Source: a virus
DNA length: 39,988 bases
Direction: 5' to 3' (one strand)
IMG/VR virus record: IMGVR_UViG_3300028610_000830
Coordinates: 1-39,988 of that record
Shown here: piece after piece, positions 24,348 to 30,494 of the stretch
Numbering within the stretch: the first letter of the stretch is position 1
How the letters are laid out: the number at the start of each line of letters is the position of its first letter
Notes under the pieces: generated by a model
The model's database searches: none
What the model saw: only the letters and a program-made list of their open reading frames with translations
What the model was told of the DNA's origin: nothing
Made by a program: the position numbers and the translations under genes

Positions 24348-24496
24348 ATAAACTGAGATTGATGATAGCCGCTCTCGCTGTGATGAGCTTCGCCCTGGTG
24401 GGCTGCAAGACCGTGGAGACCGCCGCCGGCAAAGGCGTTGCATTGAATGTGGGCGGTTACGGCGTGTCTGTTGTGGTGACAACTCCGCAGGAGTGA
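24344..24496 (+). CDS. Small lipoprotein, o-spanin candidate
   Basis: A 50-residue protein whose lipobox LVGC has its Cys at residue 21, after a basic and hydrophobic leader. The mature part is about 30 residues and not Pro-rich as Rz1 is ('KTVETAAGKGVALNVGGYGV'). It overlaps the holin stop (ATGA) and ends the rightward late operon. An outer-membrane lysis partner is the simplest idea. An entericidin-like or moron lipoprotein is an alternative. Confidence 0.6.
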   Translation: MNKLRLMIAALAVMSFALVGCKTVETAAGKGVALNVGGYGVSVVVTTPQE

Positions 24497-24513
24497 TGGG
24501 GACTTACCAGGAA

Positions 24514-24574
24514 CCAGACTGGACGGGTACGATGCACGAGGTTATCCATCCAGTCTGGGGATAGGTTTCTTTCT
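24514..24574. terminator. Hairpin between converging operons
   Basis: CCAGACTGGA (24514-24523) and TCCAGTCTGG (24549-24558) form a perfect 10-bp stem with a 25-nt loop. A T-rich run (GGTTTCTTTCT) lies seven bases after. It sits where the rightward lysis operon meets the leftward operon and overlaps the 3' end of the first leftward gene. Confidence 0.45.
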
Positions 24575-24706
24575 GGGGCGGCCACCCTTACGCCCATTAG
24601 CGCGGGCAGCGATGGCCTTGGCGATGCTTGTCACGCTGCCAAGTTGACTGGCCACGTGTCTTGCCGCGAACTTACGGTCGCAATGGGGGCAGGTTAGTAA
24701 TTTCAT
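24542..24706 (-). CDS. Tiny zinc-finger/AT-hook-like protein, 54 aa
   Basis: Residues 6-9 are CPHC, followed by a basic helix region. The C-terminal segment 'NGRKGGRPRKKP' contains the GRP core of an AT-hook flanked by Lys/Arg. The length is too short for a complete domain pair. It is likely to bind DNA minor groove. Its ATG overlaps the upstream stop by one base. Early host-directed or regulatory function is inferred from location. Confidence 0.65.
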   Translation of the reverse strand: MKLLTCPHCDRKFAARHVASQLGSVTSIAKAIAARANGRKGGRPRKKPIPRLDG

Positions 24707-24975
24707 CATTCACCCATTCGATTTGCTTCCTCGATTTCACGATTCACGGCTCGCTCTATCTTGTCGTACTCCCTGTCCAGTGCCTTATTTCTCTTCCTCC
24801 TCTCCGCCACGGTACTGGAATTATGGAGTTTGAGTTTTGCGTTCGGCCTCCTAATTCTCATCTTGGTGAAGACTTTCTCGGCGGCCTCTTCCGGGCTGTG
24901 CGCCTTAATTGTTTCTTTTATAGAGCCCCATCTTTCCATGTGGTAGGAGACCACATATGTGTCTTGTTCCTTCAT
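24706..24975 (-). CDS. Small basic helical protein, 89 aa
   Basis: N-terminal strands ('TYVVSYHMERWGSIKET') and an 'AHSPEEAAEKVFTKMRIRRP' helix are followed by a long charged helix rich in Arg, Lys and Glu. The layout (short beta sheet plus helix with 'AxSPEEA') is like small phage proteins that have a ferredoxin-like half. The family is not recognised. Confidence 0.6.
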   Translation of the reverse strand: MKEQDTYVVSYHMERWGSIKETIKAHSPEEAAEKVFTKMRIRRPNAKLKLHNSSTVAERRKRNKALDREYDKIERAVNREIEEANRMGE

Positions 24976-24997
24976 GCTGCCTTTCCTTTCCGTTACG

Positions 24998-25258
24998 TTA
25001 CTTCTCCACTAACTTGGCCGCTATTTGACCGTTCATGTTAGGGAACACCTTCAACTCATACCGAGCCTTTTTAGCCGCGTATTGCAAGTCCGCGCAACCA
25101 CTACTAAACGCATGGCAGTCCCTCTTCCATTCGAAAACTCCTTCCTCGCCGAAGTCCAATCGAAAGCCCTTGCTAAATCTGCCGTTCCGATTCTCCCGCT
25201 CAGCCAGCATGCACTGATGAACGTCGGTTCCCGCTGGTATTACGTAGTTCGTTCTCAT
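24998..25258 (-). CDS. Hypothetical protein, 86 aa
   Basis: The start ATG has AGGA about ten bases upstream and a candidate promoter 70 bases further up. It holds 'GVFEWKRDCHAFSSGCADLQ' and 'AAKKARYELKVF'. No family is recognised. An overlapping rightward frame is considered a shadow. Confidence 0.55.
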   Translation of the reverse strand: MRTNYVIPAGTDVHQCMLAERENRNGRFSKGFRLDFGEEGVFEWKRDCHAFSSGCADLQYAAKKARYELKVFPNMNGQIAAKLVEK

Positions 25259-25329
25259 AGGCTAATCCTGAGTGGGTTCACATTAAATGTTCTCAAGGTG
25301 GTCTCTTTCGTGTTTCTCATCATGTAAAT

Positions 25330-25358
25330 ACAGTAACCCAACGGATGGGATACGTCAA
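25330..25358 (-). promoter_or_regulatory. Leftward promoter candidate
   Basis: On the minus strand TTGACG (25358-25353) and TACTGT (25335-25330) are separated by 17 bp. The -35 box is 5/6, the -10 box 3/6. It would drive the last three leftward genes with a leader of about 65 nt. Confidence 0.4.
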
Positions 25359-25642
25359 TAGGAAATGAGCATTTATTTTCGATTGTTTGTAAGTCGCTTA
25401 TAACGAGCGGAATGTATCCGAAAGATTTTAGTGTTGTTGCTGAGATTGGACCAAAGTAACCTAGCTTTGCTCCCCGTGGAGCTTTGCGGCTCTGTTCTGG
25501 GTGGTTCTGACCTTCGACCCGGTGCGGGGGGCGTCTCTAACAAACAGCAACCAAGTAAAATTGAAAGGGTTCTAACATGGCCTAGATGACCGGCTGGGAA
25601 TACCTGGCTGGCCTCGCTGCTCCTCTGAGCATCGGTATCGAT
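25359..25642. other. Gene-free stretch in the leftward operon
   Basis: About 284 bp with no credible ORF on either strand (only frames of 16 codons or fewer with starts). It holds a short GC-rich stem (GCTCC ccgt GGAGC near 25471) flanked by GCTTTGC direct repeats, and other imperfect stems. A leader, attenuator or degraded gene is possible. No tRNA is visible. Confidence 0.4.
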
Positions 25643-25759
25643 TCAGGAAATAGCGTCCCCGGCCGGTAGGCTTGGGGACGTTTCTTTGTCCCACTTCCAA
25701 GTGTGCTGATCCAAGTACCGTCCAGCAGGCTCAACTGAGCCGTTCAGCCACATGGTCAT
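25643..25759 (-). CDS. Tiny hypothetical protein, 38 aa
   Basis: The ATG directly follows the upstream TGA, which supports coupled translation. It contains 'MWLNGSVEPAGRYLDQHTWK' and a polar end. There are no Cys pairs and no hydrophobic span. Too short for a family call; it could also be chance. Confidence 0.45.
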   Translation of the reverse strand: MTMWLNGSVEPAGRYLDQHTWKWDKETSPSLPAGDAIS

Positions 25760-25897
25760 TCAGTAGGCTTCTTCGAGTATGATCCGGTTGCAAGCCACGG
25801 TCTTTGCGGCATCAACCGCGAAGACACACTTTGGCTGAGCGTCCATGCTGCCCCATCTGGGGGCGAAGTATTCTAGCGGGATGTCTTCGAAGGTCAT
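25760..25897 (-). CDS. Tiny hypothetical protein, 45 aa
   Basis: A compact alpha/beta-like sequence with two Cys ('AQPKCVFAVDAAKTVACNRI'). It is four bases after the upstream stop and directly abuts the next gene. The order in the leftward operon and coupling support it as a real gene. Unknown function. Confidence 0.5.
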   Translation of the reverse strand: MTFEDIPLEYFAPRWGSMDAQPKCVFAVDAAKTVACNRIILEEAY

Positions 25898-25901
25898 GAC
25901 A

Positions 25902-26081
25902 TTAGCCTTCCGTCGAAGACGCGTCCTTTCCAGCTGGGGCGGGTGCGTTGCGGCCTAATAATTCAAGGAGTTCCCTGAACGCAATTATCTGGTCCTGCAA
26001 CTTGTCCATTTTGGCCATCTTTGTCCTGATCTGTTTATTCAGCCAGGACACCATCTGTAGGTCGCTTCGGTTAATGTTCAT
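25902..26081 (-). CDS. Small coiled-coil protein, 59 aa
   Basis: A strong ribosome-binding site (GAAAGGAA) lies before the ATG. Residues 8-42 form a helix with heptad spacing ('MVSWLNKQIRTKMAKMDKLQ', then 'DQIIAFRELLELL'), and the tail is Ala/Pro-rich. It is likely a small dimeric helical protein. Unknown role. Confidence 0.6.
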   Translation of the reverse strand: MNINRSDLQMVSWLNKQIRTKMAKMDKLQDQIIAFRELLELLGRNAPAPAGKDASSTEG

Positions 26082-26130
26082 TACTCTCAGTTCCTTTCTC
26101 TCCTGTTACATGCGGTTCACGGCCCAGTTG

Positions 26131-26337
26131 CTAATCGGAAACGAATAGCTTAATCCCTGCGGCCTTCCTTCGGTGATCCATAGACTTGCCCGCGTGGCTG
26201 TAAACAGCTTTGGCACACTCTTGGCCGCAAACGCACGGTTCAACAGGTTCGCCGTAGCACCCGCACATATCACCATTGCAGCAGTATTCTGGTTCATAGT
26301 CGGGCACCGGCTTCTGGCAGATTATGCATAGATCCAT
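26131..26337 (-). CDS. Cys-rich zinc-binding small protein, 68 aa
   Basis: The start at 26337 is preferred, since upstream in-frame sequence belongs to the next gene. Residues 3-38 hold CIIC, CC, CGC, CVC and C, nine Cys in total, enough for two zinc sites. The end is basic with 'HRRKAAGIKLF'. Treble-clef-like binding is possible. Function is unknown. Confidence 0.65.
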   Translation of the reverse strand: MDLCIICQKPVPDYEPEYCCNGDMCGCYGEPVEPCVCGQECAKAVYSHAGKSMDHRRKAAGIKLFVSD

Positions 26338-26347
26338 ATTGGTCTTT

Positions 26348-26446
26348 CTACTCAGCGAAGGCGATCTCATCCGACTCATCAAGTGGATTTTCTTTGAGCC
26401 ACTCCAGGAAGCTAGACCAGTCTTGGTAAAGTGGTTCAATGGTCAT
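26348..26446 (-). CDS. Tiny acidic protein, 32 aa
   Basis: The ATG lies within the end of the upstream gene (11-bp overlap). The sequence, 'TIEPLYQDWSSFLEWLKENP' and an acidic tail, looks like an amphipathic helix with aromatic residues. Small acidic early phage proteins can be mimics or inhibitors, but nothing specific is recognised. Confidence 0.5.
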   Translation of the reverse strand: MTIEPLYQDWSSFLEWLKENPLDESDEIAFAE

Positions 26447-26615
26447 GATGTCGCCAACGTTTCGTTAGGTGGCTGTGATCCCAGGGCCAGTCTTTGACCA
26501 CTGCGAGAGTTGCCCTTTGTTCGGAGTTGCCGGTATAAAGGGTTTCAACCGCGCAAGTCGTTAGCACTTTGGTTTCAGTCGGCTGGTTCGTAGTAGTAAC
26601 TTCTTCAGTGCTCAT
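26436..26615 (-). CDS. Small hypothetical protein, 59 aa
   Basis: The start at 26615 avoids overlap with the upstream gene. An N-terminal Thr/Glu-rich part is followed by 'ATLAVVKDWPWDHSHLTKRW', His and aromatic rich. No family is recognised. Confidence 0.5.
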   Translation of the reverse strand: MSTEEVTTTNQPTETKVLTTCAVETLYTGNSEQRATLAVVKDWPWDHSHLTKRWRHHDH

Positions 26616-26644
26616 AAAGTTCTTTCTGTCAGCTGTTGTTCGGG

Positions 26645-26812
26645 TCATCCAGGAGGCAGCCACCCGTGGCACTCAGGACATGGCTTGTAGTCTTCTCCGG
26701 AGTAGCTCTCATAATCGGCTGTAGTGACCCTGCCTTCTCCTTGGCATCTTGGACACCAATCAGGGTCATCCCAAGGATTTCTGTCCTCTACGCCTTCTTG
26801 TTCAACATTCAT
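26645..26812 (-). CDS. DnaJ-type zinc-finger-like small protein, 55 aa
   Basis: CPRCQGEGRV and CPECHG are separated by 19 residues, the layout of one DnaJ-like (CxxCxGxG) zinc finger. The ends are acidic. Such single fingers are common in phage early regions. It is likely an interaction module. Upstream of its ATG is a run of AAT units. Confidence 0.65.
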   Translation of the reverse strand: MNVEQEGVEDRNPWDDPDWCPRCQGEGRVTTADYESYSGEDYKPCPECHGWLPPG

Positions 26813-26873
26813 AATAATAATCCACTGCTACTCAGACAATCGAGGAAAACGGCTAGCAACGTCGATACCAAGC

Positions 26874-27236
26874 TCATTTATTCCAGCCTAGCTCATTAAC
26901 AATATCCTTCAGTACATCAGGAGGGTCCTCTTCCACTTTGGGTACGCGAATAACGTGATCACACCAACGGCAGTGACGGTCAACGAAAAACCCCCCTCCG
27001 TATCCCCATTCAGTCCTGCTTAGATGGTGTCCTGATAAACAACCGCACAACCACTGAACGACCTTTAACCCGGTAGCGTGGCGATAGACACCAATTGTCT
27101 TCAGCTTTCTGTTCCAGCGAGGCCACCATCTAAGTGTAACGCTCCATAGTTGAGGATACTCCCACCCTTCTCTGTCCCAGTTGGAAGGATGCATTCTGGC
27201 CACCCAGATCAAGCAATAATTAAAGAACCTGTTCAT
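26874..27236 (-). CDS. Zinc-binding small protein, 120 aa
   Basis: From the ATG at 27236. The C-terminal half has 'CGCLSGHHLSRTEWGYGGG' and 'DRHCRWCDHVIRVP', a Cys/His set for one zinc site. The first half is Trp-rich, with several 'W..W' pairs. The GH...T.WGYGG...D..CRWC pattern is shared with other small phage proteins of unknown role. Confidence 0.6.
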   Translation of the reverse strand: MNRFFNYCLIWVARMHPSNWDREGWEYPQLWSVTLRWWPRWNRKLKTIGVYRHATGLKVVQWLCGCLSGHHLSRTEWGYGGGFFVDRHCRWCDHVIRVPKVEEDPPDVLKDIVNELGWNK

Positions 27237-27284
27237 ATTATTCTGTTCCACTGTGACCTCCGCCAGCCTTGGCAAGGTTTATTT

Positions 27285-27773
27285 TCAACTGTCTTGAAAT
27301 CGTACTCGTAAAGCCTCCAGTTCGCTCTCCGTTTCCCTGACCTGCTTCGTCAACCCCTCCACGATGGACTCCAAGTCCTTGATCCTTTCGGACTTAAGCA
27401 AGTCAGTATGAGCTTCTACGATCTTTCGTCGTAGCTTTATCCCGTCGGTTTCGAAAATGCGGCCATGAATCAAGCGCGCCCACGGGCTGCCTTCGTCATA
27501 CCCGCTGGACTTGTGCCGGTCTGTCTGCCCATCAAACAGCTTGTTCGCTGCGTCGTTGTTTCCATTCAGAAGGGCCTCAATGTAGGCTTCCGCTCTCATC
27601 GCCGCTACTTCGGAGATATGATCGGTGGCATATGCTTCTAGCCTGTCATACTCCTCACTCAGGATCTCTTCTATCTCTGTTTGGATGCTTTTCTTTCGCC
27701 CCTGGCTCAGGTACGCCTTAGCAACCTCTGCGTGAGGAGCACTGGCGTAATCGTGCATTTCTGGAATGTGCAT
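27285..27773 (-). CDS. Helical/coiled-coil protein, 162 aa
   Basis: Predicted helices throughout. The last 45 residues form a clear coiled coil ('ERIKDLESIVEGLTKQVRET', then 'ESELEALRV'). A central segment has 'DRHKSSGYDEGSPWARLIHG'. No enzyme motif is seen. The stop of the upstream gene is one base before its ATG, so they are coupled. Confidence 0.6.
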   Translation of the reverse strand: MHIPEMHDYASAPHAEVAKAYLSQGRKKSIQTEIEEILSEEYDRLEAYATDHISEVAAMRAEAYIEALLNGNNDAANKLFDGQTDRHKSSGYDEGSPWARLIHGRIFETDGIKLRRKIVEAHTDLLKSERIKDLESIVEGLTKQVRETESELEALRVRFQDS

Positions 27774-27774
27774 A

Positions 27775-28089
27775 TTATTGCCTTTCTTTGATTGCCCGCA
27801 AAGCGTTCAGGATGCGGCTTTTAGGTGTGCCGCCCAGTTTGGGCCATGCACCGGTGTCATCGTTCAAAGTGGTGACAGTTCCGCCAATCTCGGTAGTAAC
27901 CAAATCACTGAGCTTACTCGCTTCGAGCGGCCAGCAGCATCCGTCATTGGGTCCTCTGGCCCCGCAAAGACCCAAAGCGCAGCACCGCCCTTCTTCGTCC
28001 CGGTACACTCCGGTAGTCCATCTGCCCTCAGGGATAGCCCCGAACTTCTCAATGAAGTAATCCACGGTGAATTCAGTCTCGGTTTTCAT
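27775..28089 (-). CDS. DUF6197-like small protein, 104 aa
   Basis: The sequence follows a widespread small family: 'FIEKFGAIPEGRWTTGVYRD', 'RCCALGLCGARG', and the end 'TTLNDDTGAWPKLGGTPKSR' with 'ILNALRAI'. The C-A-L-G motif with ND...P..R.L.AL is characteristic. The function of the family is unknown. Position near the start of the leftward operon. Confidence 0.6.
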   Translation of the reverse strand: MKTETEFTVDYFIEKFGAIPEGRWTTGVYRDEEGRCCALGLCGARGPNDGCCWPLEASKLSDLVTTEIGGTVTTLNDDTGAWPKLGGTPKSRILNALRAIKERQ

Positions 28090-28098
28090 GGTTTATCT

Positions 28099-28326
28099 TC
28101 AGGGCGTTTGTAACGGGTTTGGGATCTTTGGGCGAACGCGGTCCTGGGCAACTTGGTGGATTCGCTTCTCCAACCAGTCTTCCAAGGCTTCATCGCTAGG
28201 TTTATGAAGGACGCACTTCCTGACGATATCAACAGACTGACGCCTGGTGATTCCTCTGTTTATGCTGGATGGGTTGCCGTCGGAAGGTGCGTTCTCCAAT
28301 AACGTAAGTGCTTCCTTACCTGTCAT
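28099..28326 (-). CDS. Hypothetical helical protein, 75 aa (first leftward gene)
   Basis: An ATG at 28326 is used; a TTG at 28374 would add 16 residues. Its helices include 'RRQSVDIVRKCVLHKPSDEA' and 'LEDWLEKRIHQVAQ'. The first might be a helix-turn-helix but is not convincing. It begins right at the divergent intergenic region with palindromes, so a regulator is conceivable. Confidence 0.5.
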   Translation of the reverse strand: MTGKEALTLLENAPSDGNPSSINRGITRRQSVDIVRKCVLHKPSDEALEDWLEKRIHQVAQDRVRPKIPNPLQTP

Positions 28327-28369
28327 ACCCAGACCATGCGCCCATCCAAACCGGCGGTCAAGAATTAAC

Positions 28370-28446
28370 TGCAAACATTTGCAAACTTTCTTCTTGACCT
28401 GTTTCCGTTAGCGTGGTTTGGTGTCGCTCGTGAGTAACGGAACAGG
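28370..28446. promoter_or_regulatory. Divergent control region with two inverted repeats
   Basis: TGCAAA-CA-TTTGCA (28370-28383) is a short palindrome, and GCAAAC is repeated 10 bp later. CCTGTTTCCGTTA (28398-28410) and TAACGGAACAGG (28435-28446) form a 12-bp inverted repeat with one bulged T and a 24-nt loop. A TTGACC -35-like box (28394) has no good -10. Placed between the leftward and rightward early operons, these may be operators or an RNA hairpin. Confidence 0.45.
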
Positions 28447-28463
28447 CAACAAAAAGGATACGC

Positions 28464-28613
28464 ATGCAAGACTGGATTTACTTAACCTTTGACAGTAAAA
28501 CAGGGCGTTTACTGGACGACGACGGAGTCAGGTACGTGGAGAAAACCTTTGCTACGCCCGGTGAAGCAGAGAGGTGGCTGGAGGAAAACGAGTGTCGAGC
28601 AACACTTATTTAA
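28464..28613 (+). CDS. Tiny hypothetical protein, 49 aa
   Basis: The first rightward early gene. AAGGAT lies 6 bases before the ATG. The protein has two strands and a helix ('YLTFDSKTGRLLDDDGVRYV', 'ATPGEAERWLEENE'), the fold of many tiny phage proteins. The following gene starts two bases after the stop. Function is unknown. Confidence 0.6.
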   Translation: MQDWIYLTFDSKTGRLLDDDGVRYVEKTFATPGEAERWLEENECRATLI

Positions 28614-28615
28614 CC

Positions 28616-28765
28616 ATGAGCAAGGAACAAACAAAGAAGATGCTGAGCGCCAGGATTCCAAAAAGCTTGTACAAACGGGTGCAAGCGTTCGTGAAGAAGC
28701 ACGGGCTGAAGAGGGAGACCTTCGTGAGCGAGGCAGTCGAAGAGAAACTGGACAAAACATCATGA
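28616..28765 (+). CDS. Ribbon-helix-helix (CopG-like) DNA-binding protein
   Basis: A 49-residue protein with the complete RHH pattern: a strand 'MLSARIPKSLYK', helix 1 'RVQAFVKKHGLK' and helix 2 'RETFVSEAVEEKLDK'. RHH dimers bind operator DNA. It is likely an early regulator, and the inverted repeats upstream (28370-28446) are possible targets. ATGA overlap with the next gene. Confidence 0.75.
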   Translation: MSKEQTKKMLSARIPKSLYKRVQAFVKKHGLKRETFVSEAVEEKLDKTS

Positions 28766-29085
28766 CCAACGAATGGCAACCGATGAAGACGGCTCCCAAG
28801 ACTAGGTCGTTATTACTGCGTCTCTCTGACATCATGGCTGTTAATGGCCAGTGGGATAGAGTAGCGCTTGCATGGAGATTCGACTATGCGTTCTCAGAGA
28901 ACGCAGAACCTACCCACTGGGCAGAGCTGCCAACCGAACCTAGAGAGCCGTGGGAGATAGCGTGGGATGAACTACCGGAATGCGTAGATCGCGCTAAGAA
29001 CTTCAAGGCAGCAGGCGGCGCGGTAATGCATAGAAGTACCTTCAGGAACATCTTTCTACTCGGCTGGGCAAGCAAACCAGCATGA
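28762..29085 (+). CDS. DUF551-like small protein, 107 aa
   Basis: The start at 28762 is coupled to the RHH gene. The order 'EWQPMKTAPKTRSLLLRLSD', 'RVALAWRFDYAF' and 'PTHWAELPTEP' is the WQPM..AP ... THW..LP.P signature of DUF551. A C-terminal extension of about 50 residues follows. Function unknown; widespread in phage early regions. Confidence 0.65.
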   Translation: MTNEWQPMKTAPKTRSLLLRLSDIMAVNGQWDRVALAWRFDYAFSENAEPTHWAELPTEPREPWEIAWDELPECVDRAKNFKAAGGAVMHRSTFRNIFLLGWASKPA

Positions 29086-29312
29086 AAGCCAGTGATTTCA
29101 AAGCAGGAGACCGCGTGGCTTACATTCCAAATCACGCTCATGGCAACTGGCAACACCATGACGTGGAGCATGGCAGGGTTTCATCCGTCAGTGGGAACCT
29201 CGTGAATGTCAAATTTGACAAACAGGTCAACAATCGAGGCTGGGATGGCACCACGGCTCGGCCCATTTATTCGAGGGATCTTAAGCTGTTGCATCCCGGA
29301 ACAAACTCATGA
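29082..29312 (+). CDS. SH3/KOW-like small beta-barrel protein, 76 aa
   Basis: 'FKAGDRVAYIPNHAHGNWQH' followed by 'HGRVSSVSGNLVNVKF' is the pattern of a small SH3-like/KOW barrel. It ends in 'PIYSRDLKLLHPG'. ATGA overlap with the previous gene. Such proteins often bind nucleic acid or protein peptides. Confidence 0.6.
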   Translation: MKASDFKAGDRVAYIPNHAHGNWQHHDVEHGRVSSVSGNLVNVKFDKQVNNRGWDGTTARPIYSRDLKLLHPGTNS

Positions 29313-29318
29313 CTTTCC

Positions 29319-29374
29319 AGGCCGGCACGAGCGAACGGAGTAGCAACTGCATGGATGCGGTAACGTGCCGGCCT
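29319..29374 (+). terminator. Long-stem hairpin, terminator-like
   Basis: AGGCCGGCACG (29319-29329) pairs with CGTGCCGGCCT (29364-29374) over 11 bp with a 34-nt loop, followed by CTTTGATC. A perfect GC-rich stem between two genes suggests termination or mRNA processing; the U-tract is weak. Confidence 0.5.
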
Positions 29375-29414
29375 CTTTGATCTAAAACTGCAACCTGAAC
29401 TGCAAACCAAATAA

Positions 29415-29756
29415 ATGCAAAATATCAAACAAAAGATAATTGAACTCCTTTGTGAGACACCGGAGACAGCCGTGCCAACCACTGAGCGAATCCCTGACCT
29501 TGGCCCGCAACAGATCATGGTCTGTGATCGAGGGTTTGTCTATGTTGGGAAAGCCACGCTGTATGCAGGAGACTTACCATCGGGCGGTTTCTGGAGGCTG
29601 GAAAACGCACGCAATATTCGAGTCTGGGGCACAAGCAAAGGGCTGGGTCAACTCAAGGACGGGCCTACCCAAAGCACGAAGCTAGACGATGTAGGCGAGA
29701 TAGTTATACCGGCTGCGACTGTCAAGGGAATCATCAAATGCACCCGCGTCTGGTAA
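29415..29756 (+). CDS. DUF6948-like protein, 113 aa
   Basis: The last 75 residues follow the family pattern: 'CDRGFVYVGKATLYAGDLPS', 'WRLENARNIRVWGTSKGLGQ' and 'LDDVGEIVIPAATVKGIIKC'. Members are widespread small phage proteins without known function. Its 3' end overlaps the start of the Gly-X repeat ORF by 19 bp. Confidence 0.65.
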   Translation: MQNIKQKIIELLCETPETAVPTTERIPDLGPQQIMVCDRGFVYVGKATLYAGDLPSGGFWRLENARNIRVWGTSKGLGQLKDGPTQSTKLDDVGEIVIPAATVKGIIKCTRVW

Positions 29757-29986
29757 CGCTGGACGGCTACGGCTACGGCGACGGCTACGGCTACGGCTAC
29801 GGCTACGGCGACGGCTCCGGCTCCGGCTACGGCGACGGCGACGGCTACGGCTACGGCTACGGCGACGGCGACGGCGACGGCTCCGGCTACGGCTACGGCT
29901 CCGGCTCCGGCTACGGCTCCGGCTCCGGCTCCGGCTACGGCTACGGCTACGGCGACGGCTACGGCTACGGCGACGGCTCCGGCTAA
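29738..29986 (+). CDS. Gly-X low-complexity protein (GY/GD/GS repeats)
   Basis: After nine ordinary residues (MHPRLVTLD) the protein is 36 Gly-X dipeptides and a last Gly. X is Tyr 18 times, Asp 9 and Ser 9. All Gly codons are GGC. X codons are only TAC, GAC or TCC, each one base from TAC. The stop TAA could be a mutated TAC unit. It overlaps the DUF6948-like gene. If translated, it would be disordered, acidic and Tyr-rich. Codon uniformity suggests recent slippage growth; it may not be a functional protein. Confidence 0.5.
   Translation: MHPRLVTLDGYGYGDGYGYGYGYGDGSGSGYGDGDGYGYGYGDGDGDGSGYGYGSGSGYGSGSGSGYGYGYGDGYGYGDGSG
29765..29983 (+). repeat. GGCNNC hexanucleotide tandem repeat
   Basis: 36 uninterrupted 6-bp units of GGCTAC, GGCGAC or GGCTCC. 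No insertions break the six-base period. The mixture of three unit types forms a code-like order that differs between segments. Confidence 0.95.
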
Positions 29987-29992
29987 ATCATC

Positions 29993-30133
29993 ATGAAACC
30001 ACTGCAATCGATAGAAGAACACGACAGAGACTGGCTCATGCGCTGTGGCTGGCTCGTTGGCGGGTTCGGACCTGCTGTTGCTACCGTCCTGCTGGTAAAG
30101 CTGCTGATGGCCATCCTGGGGATAACCGCGTGA
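29993..30133 (+). CDS. Tiny membrane protein, 46 aa
   Basis: A charged N-terminal 15 residues precedes a hydrophobic span (about 20-44, with a Gly/Val-rich start). One TM span in a 46-residue protein is typical of phage membrane-targeting small proteins. The stop overlaps the next GTG start (GTGA). Function is unknown. Confidence 0.55.
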   Translation: MKPLQSIEEHDRDWLMRCGWLVGGFGPAVATVLLVKLLMAILGITA

Positions 30134-30282
30134 GCGATAAAGCAGCCAAGCGCAAGTGTCACTACTGCAAGCGGCCAATCCGCAAAGGACTGGAGCCACT
30201 TCACAACACAAAGGGTAATCTATTCTGCTCCTCTCGCTGCGCCCAAGGTTACTTGATAGGCCGCAAAGACAAGGACTATTGA
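30130..30282 (+). CDS. Small zinc-finger protein, 50 aa
   Basis: GTG start coupled to the previous stop. CHYC (residues 10-13) and CSSRC (33-37) form a four-Cys zinc site 'KCHYCKRPIRKG ... FCSSRCAQGYL', like MYM/FCS-type or TRASH-like fingers. Basic overall. It may bind nucleic acid or protein. Confidence 0.65.
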   Translation: MSDKAAKRKCHYCKRPIRKGLEPLHNTKGNLFCSSRCAQGYLIGRKDKDY

Positions 30283-30285
30283 TCT

Positions 30286-30438
30286 ATGAAAACACTGCTG
30301 AAAGCCATGCGGGGAGAGTTGACCGAGAATGAGGGCTGGGAACTGTTGGCGTACTTCGCCATTGCGTGGTTTTGTTTATTGTTTGTGTGCTTCCTGGCAG
30401 GTACGGCAGCGCTGCTTCTGACGATGCCGCGTAACTGA
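30286..30438 (+). CDS. Tiny membrane protein, 50 aa
   Basis: An amphipathic N-terminus and one strong hydrophobic span (about 21-46) with three Cys/Phe pairs. The ATG is three bases after the preceding stop. A one-span small membrane protein in the early operon. Confidence 0.55.
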   Translation: MKTLLKAMRGELTENEGWELLAYFAIAWFCLLFVCFLAGTAALLLTMPRN

Positions 30439-30494
30439 AAACTAAATGAAATTATTTGCTTGCATTCGTAAACATGGCGGGTAAGGTGGAGCGC

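Noticed and set aside
24628-25327. Rightward ORFs in the leftward block (24628-25041 and 25025-25327)
   Set aside because: They lie opposite leftward genes with coupled starts and Cys motifs; the rightward frames have no start context or family features.
25359-25642. tRNA or tmRNA in the gene-free stretch
   Set aside because: GC-rich stems are present, but no cloverleaf with a T-loop and acceptor stem could be drawn.
25654-25687. Rightward intrinsic terminator (CGTCCCC stem followed by TTTCTTTG)
   Set aside because: The shape is good, but it lies inside a predicted 38-residue leftward gene and no rightward gene precedes it. It could still stop late read-through from the lysis operon.
28489-29085. 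198-codon ORF merging the RHH region with the DUF551-like protein
   Set aside because: The first 91 codons overlap two well-supported small genes in other frames; the conserved DUF551-like part starts at 28762 with an ATGA coupling.
29648-30211. Long leftward ORF opposite the hexanucleotide tract
   Set aside because: It is open only because the complement of GGCNNC lacks stops, giving an Ala-Val/Ala-Gly run; no other support.
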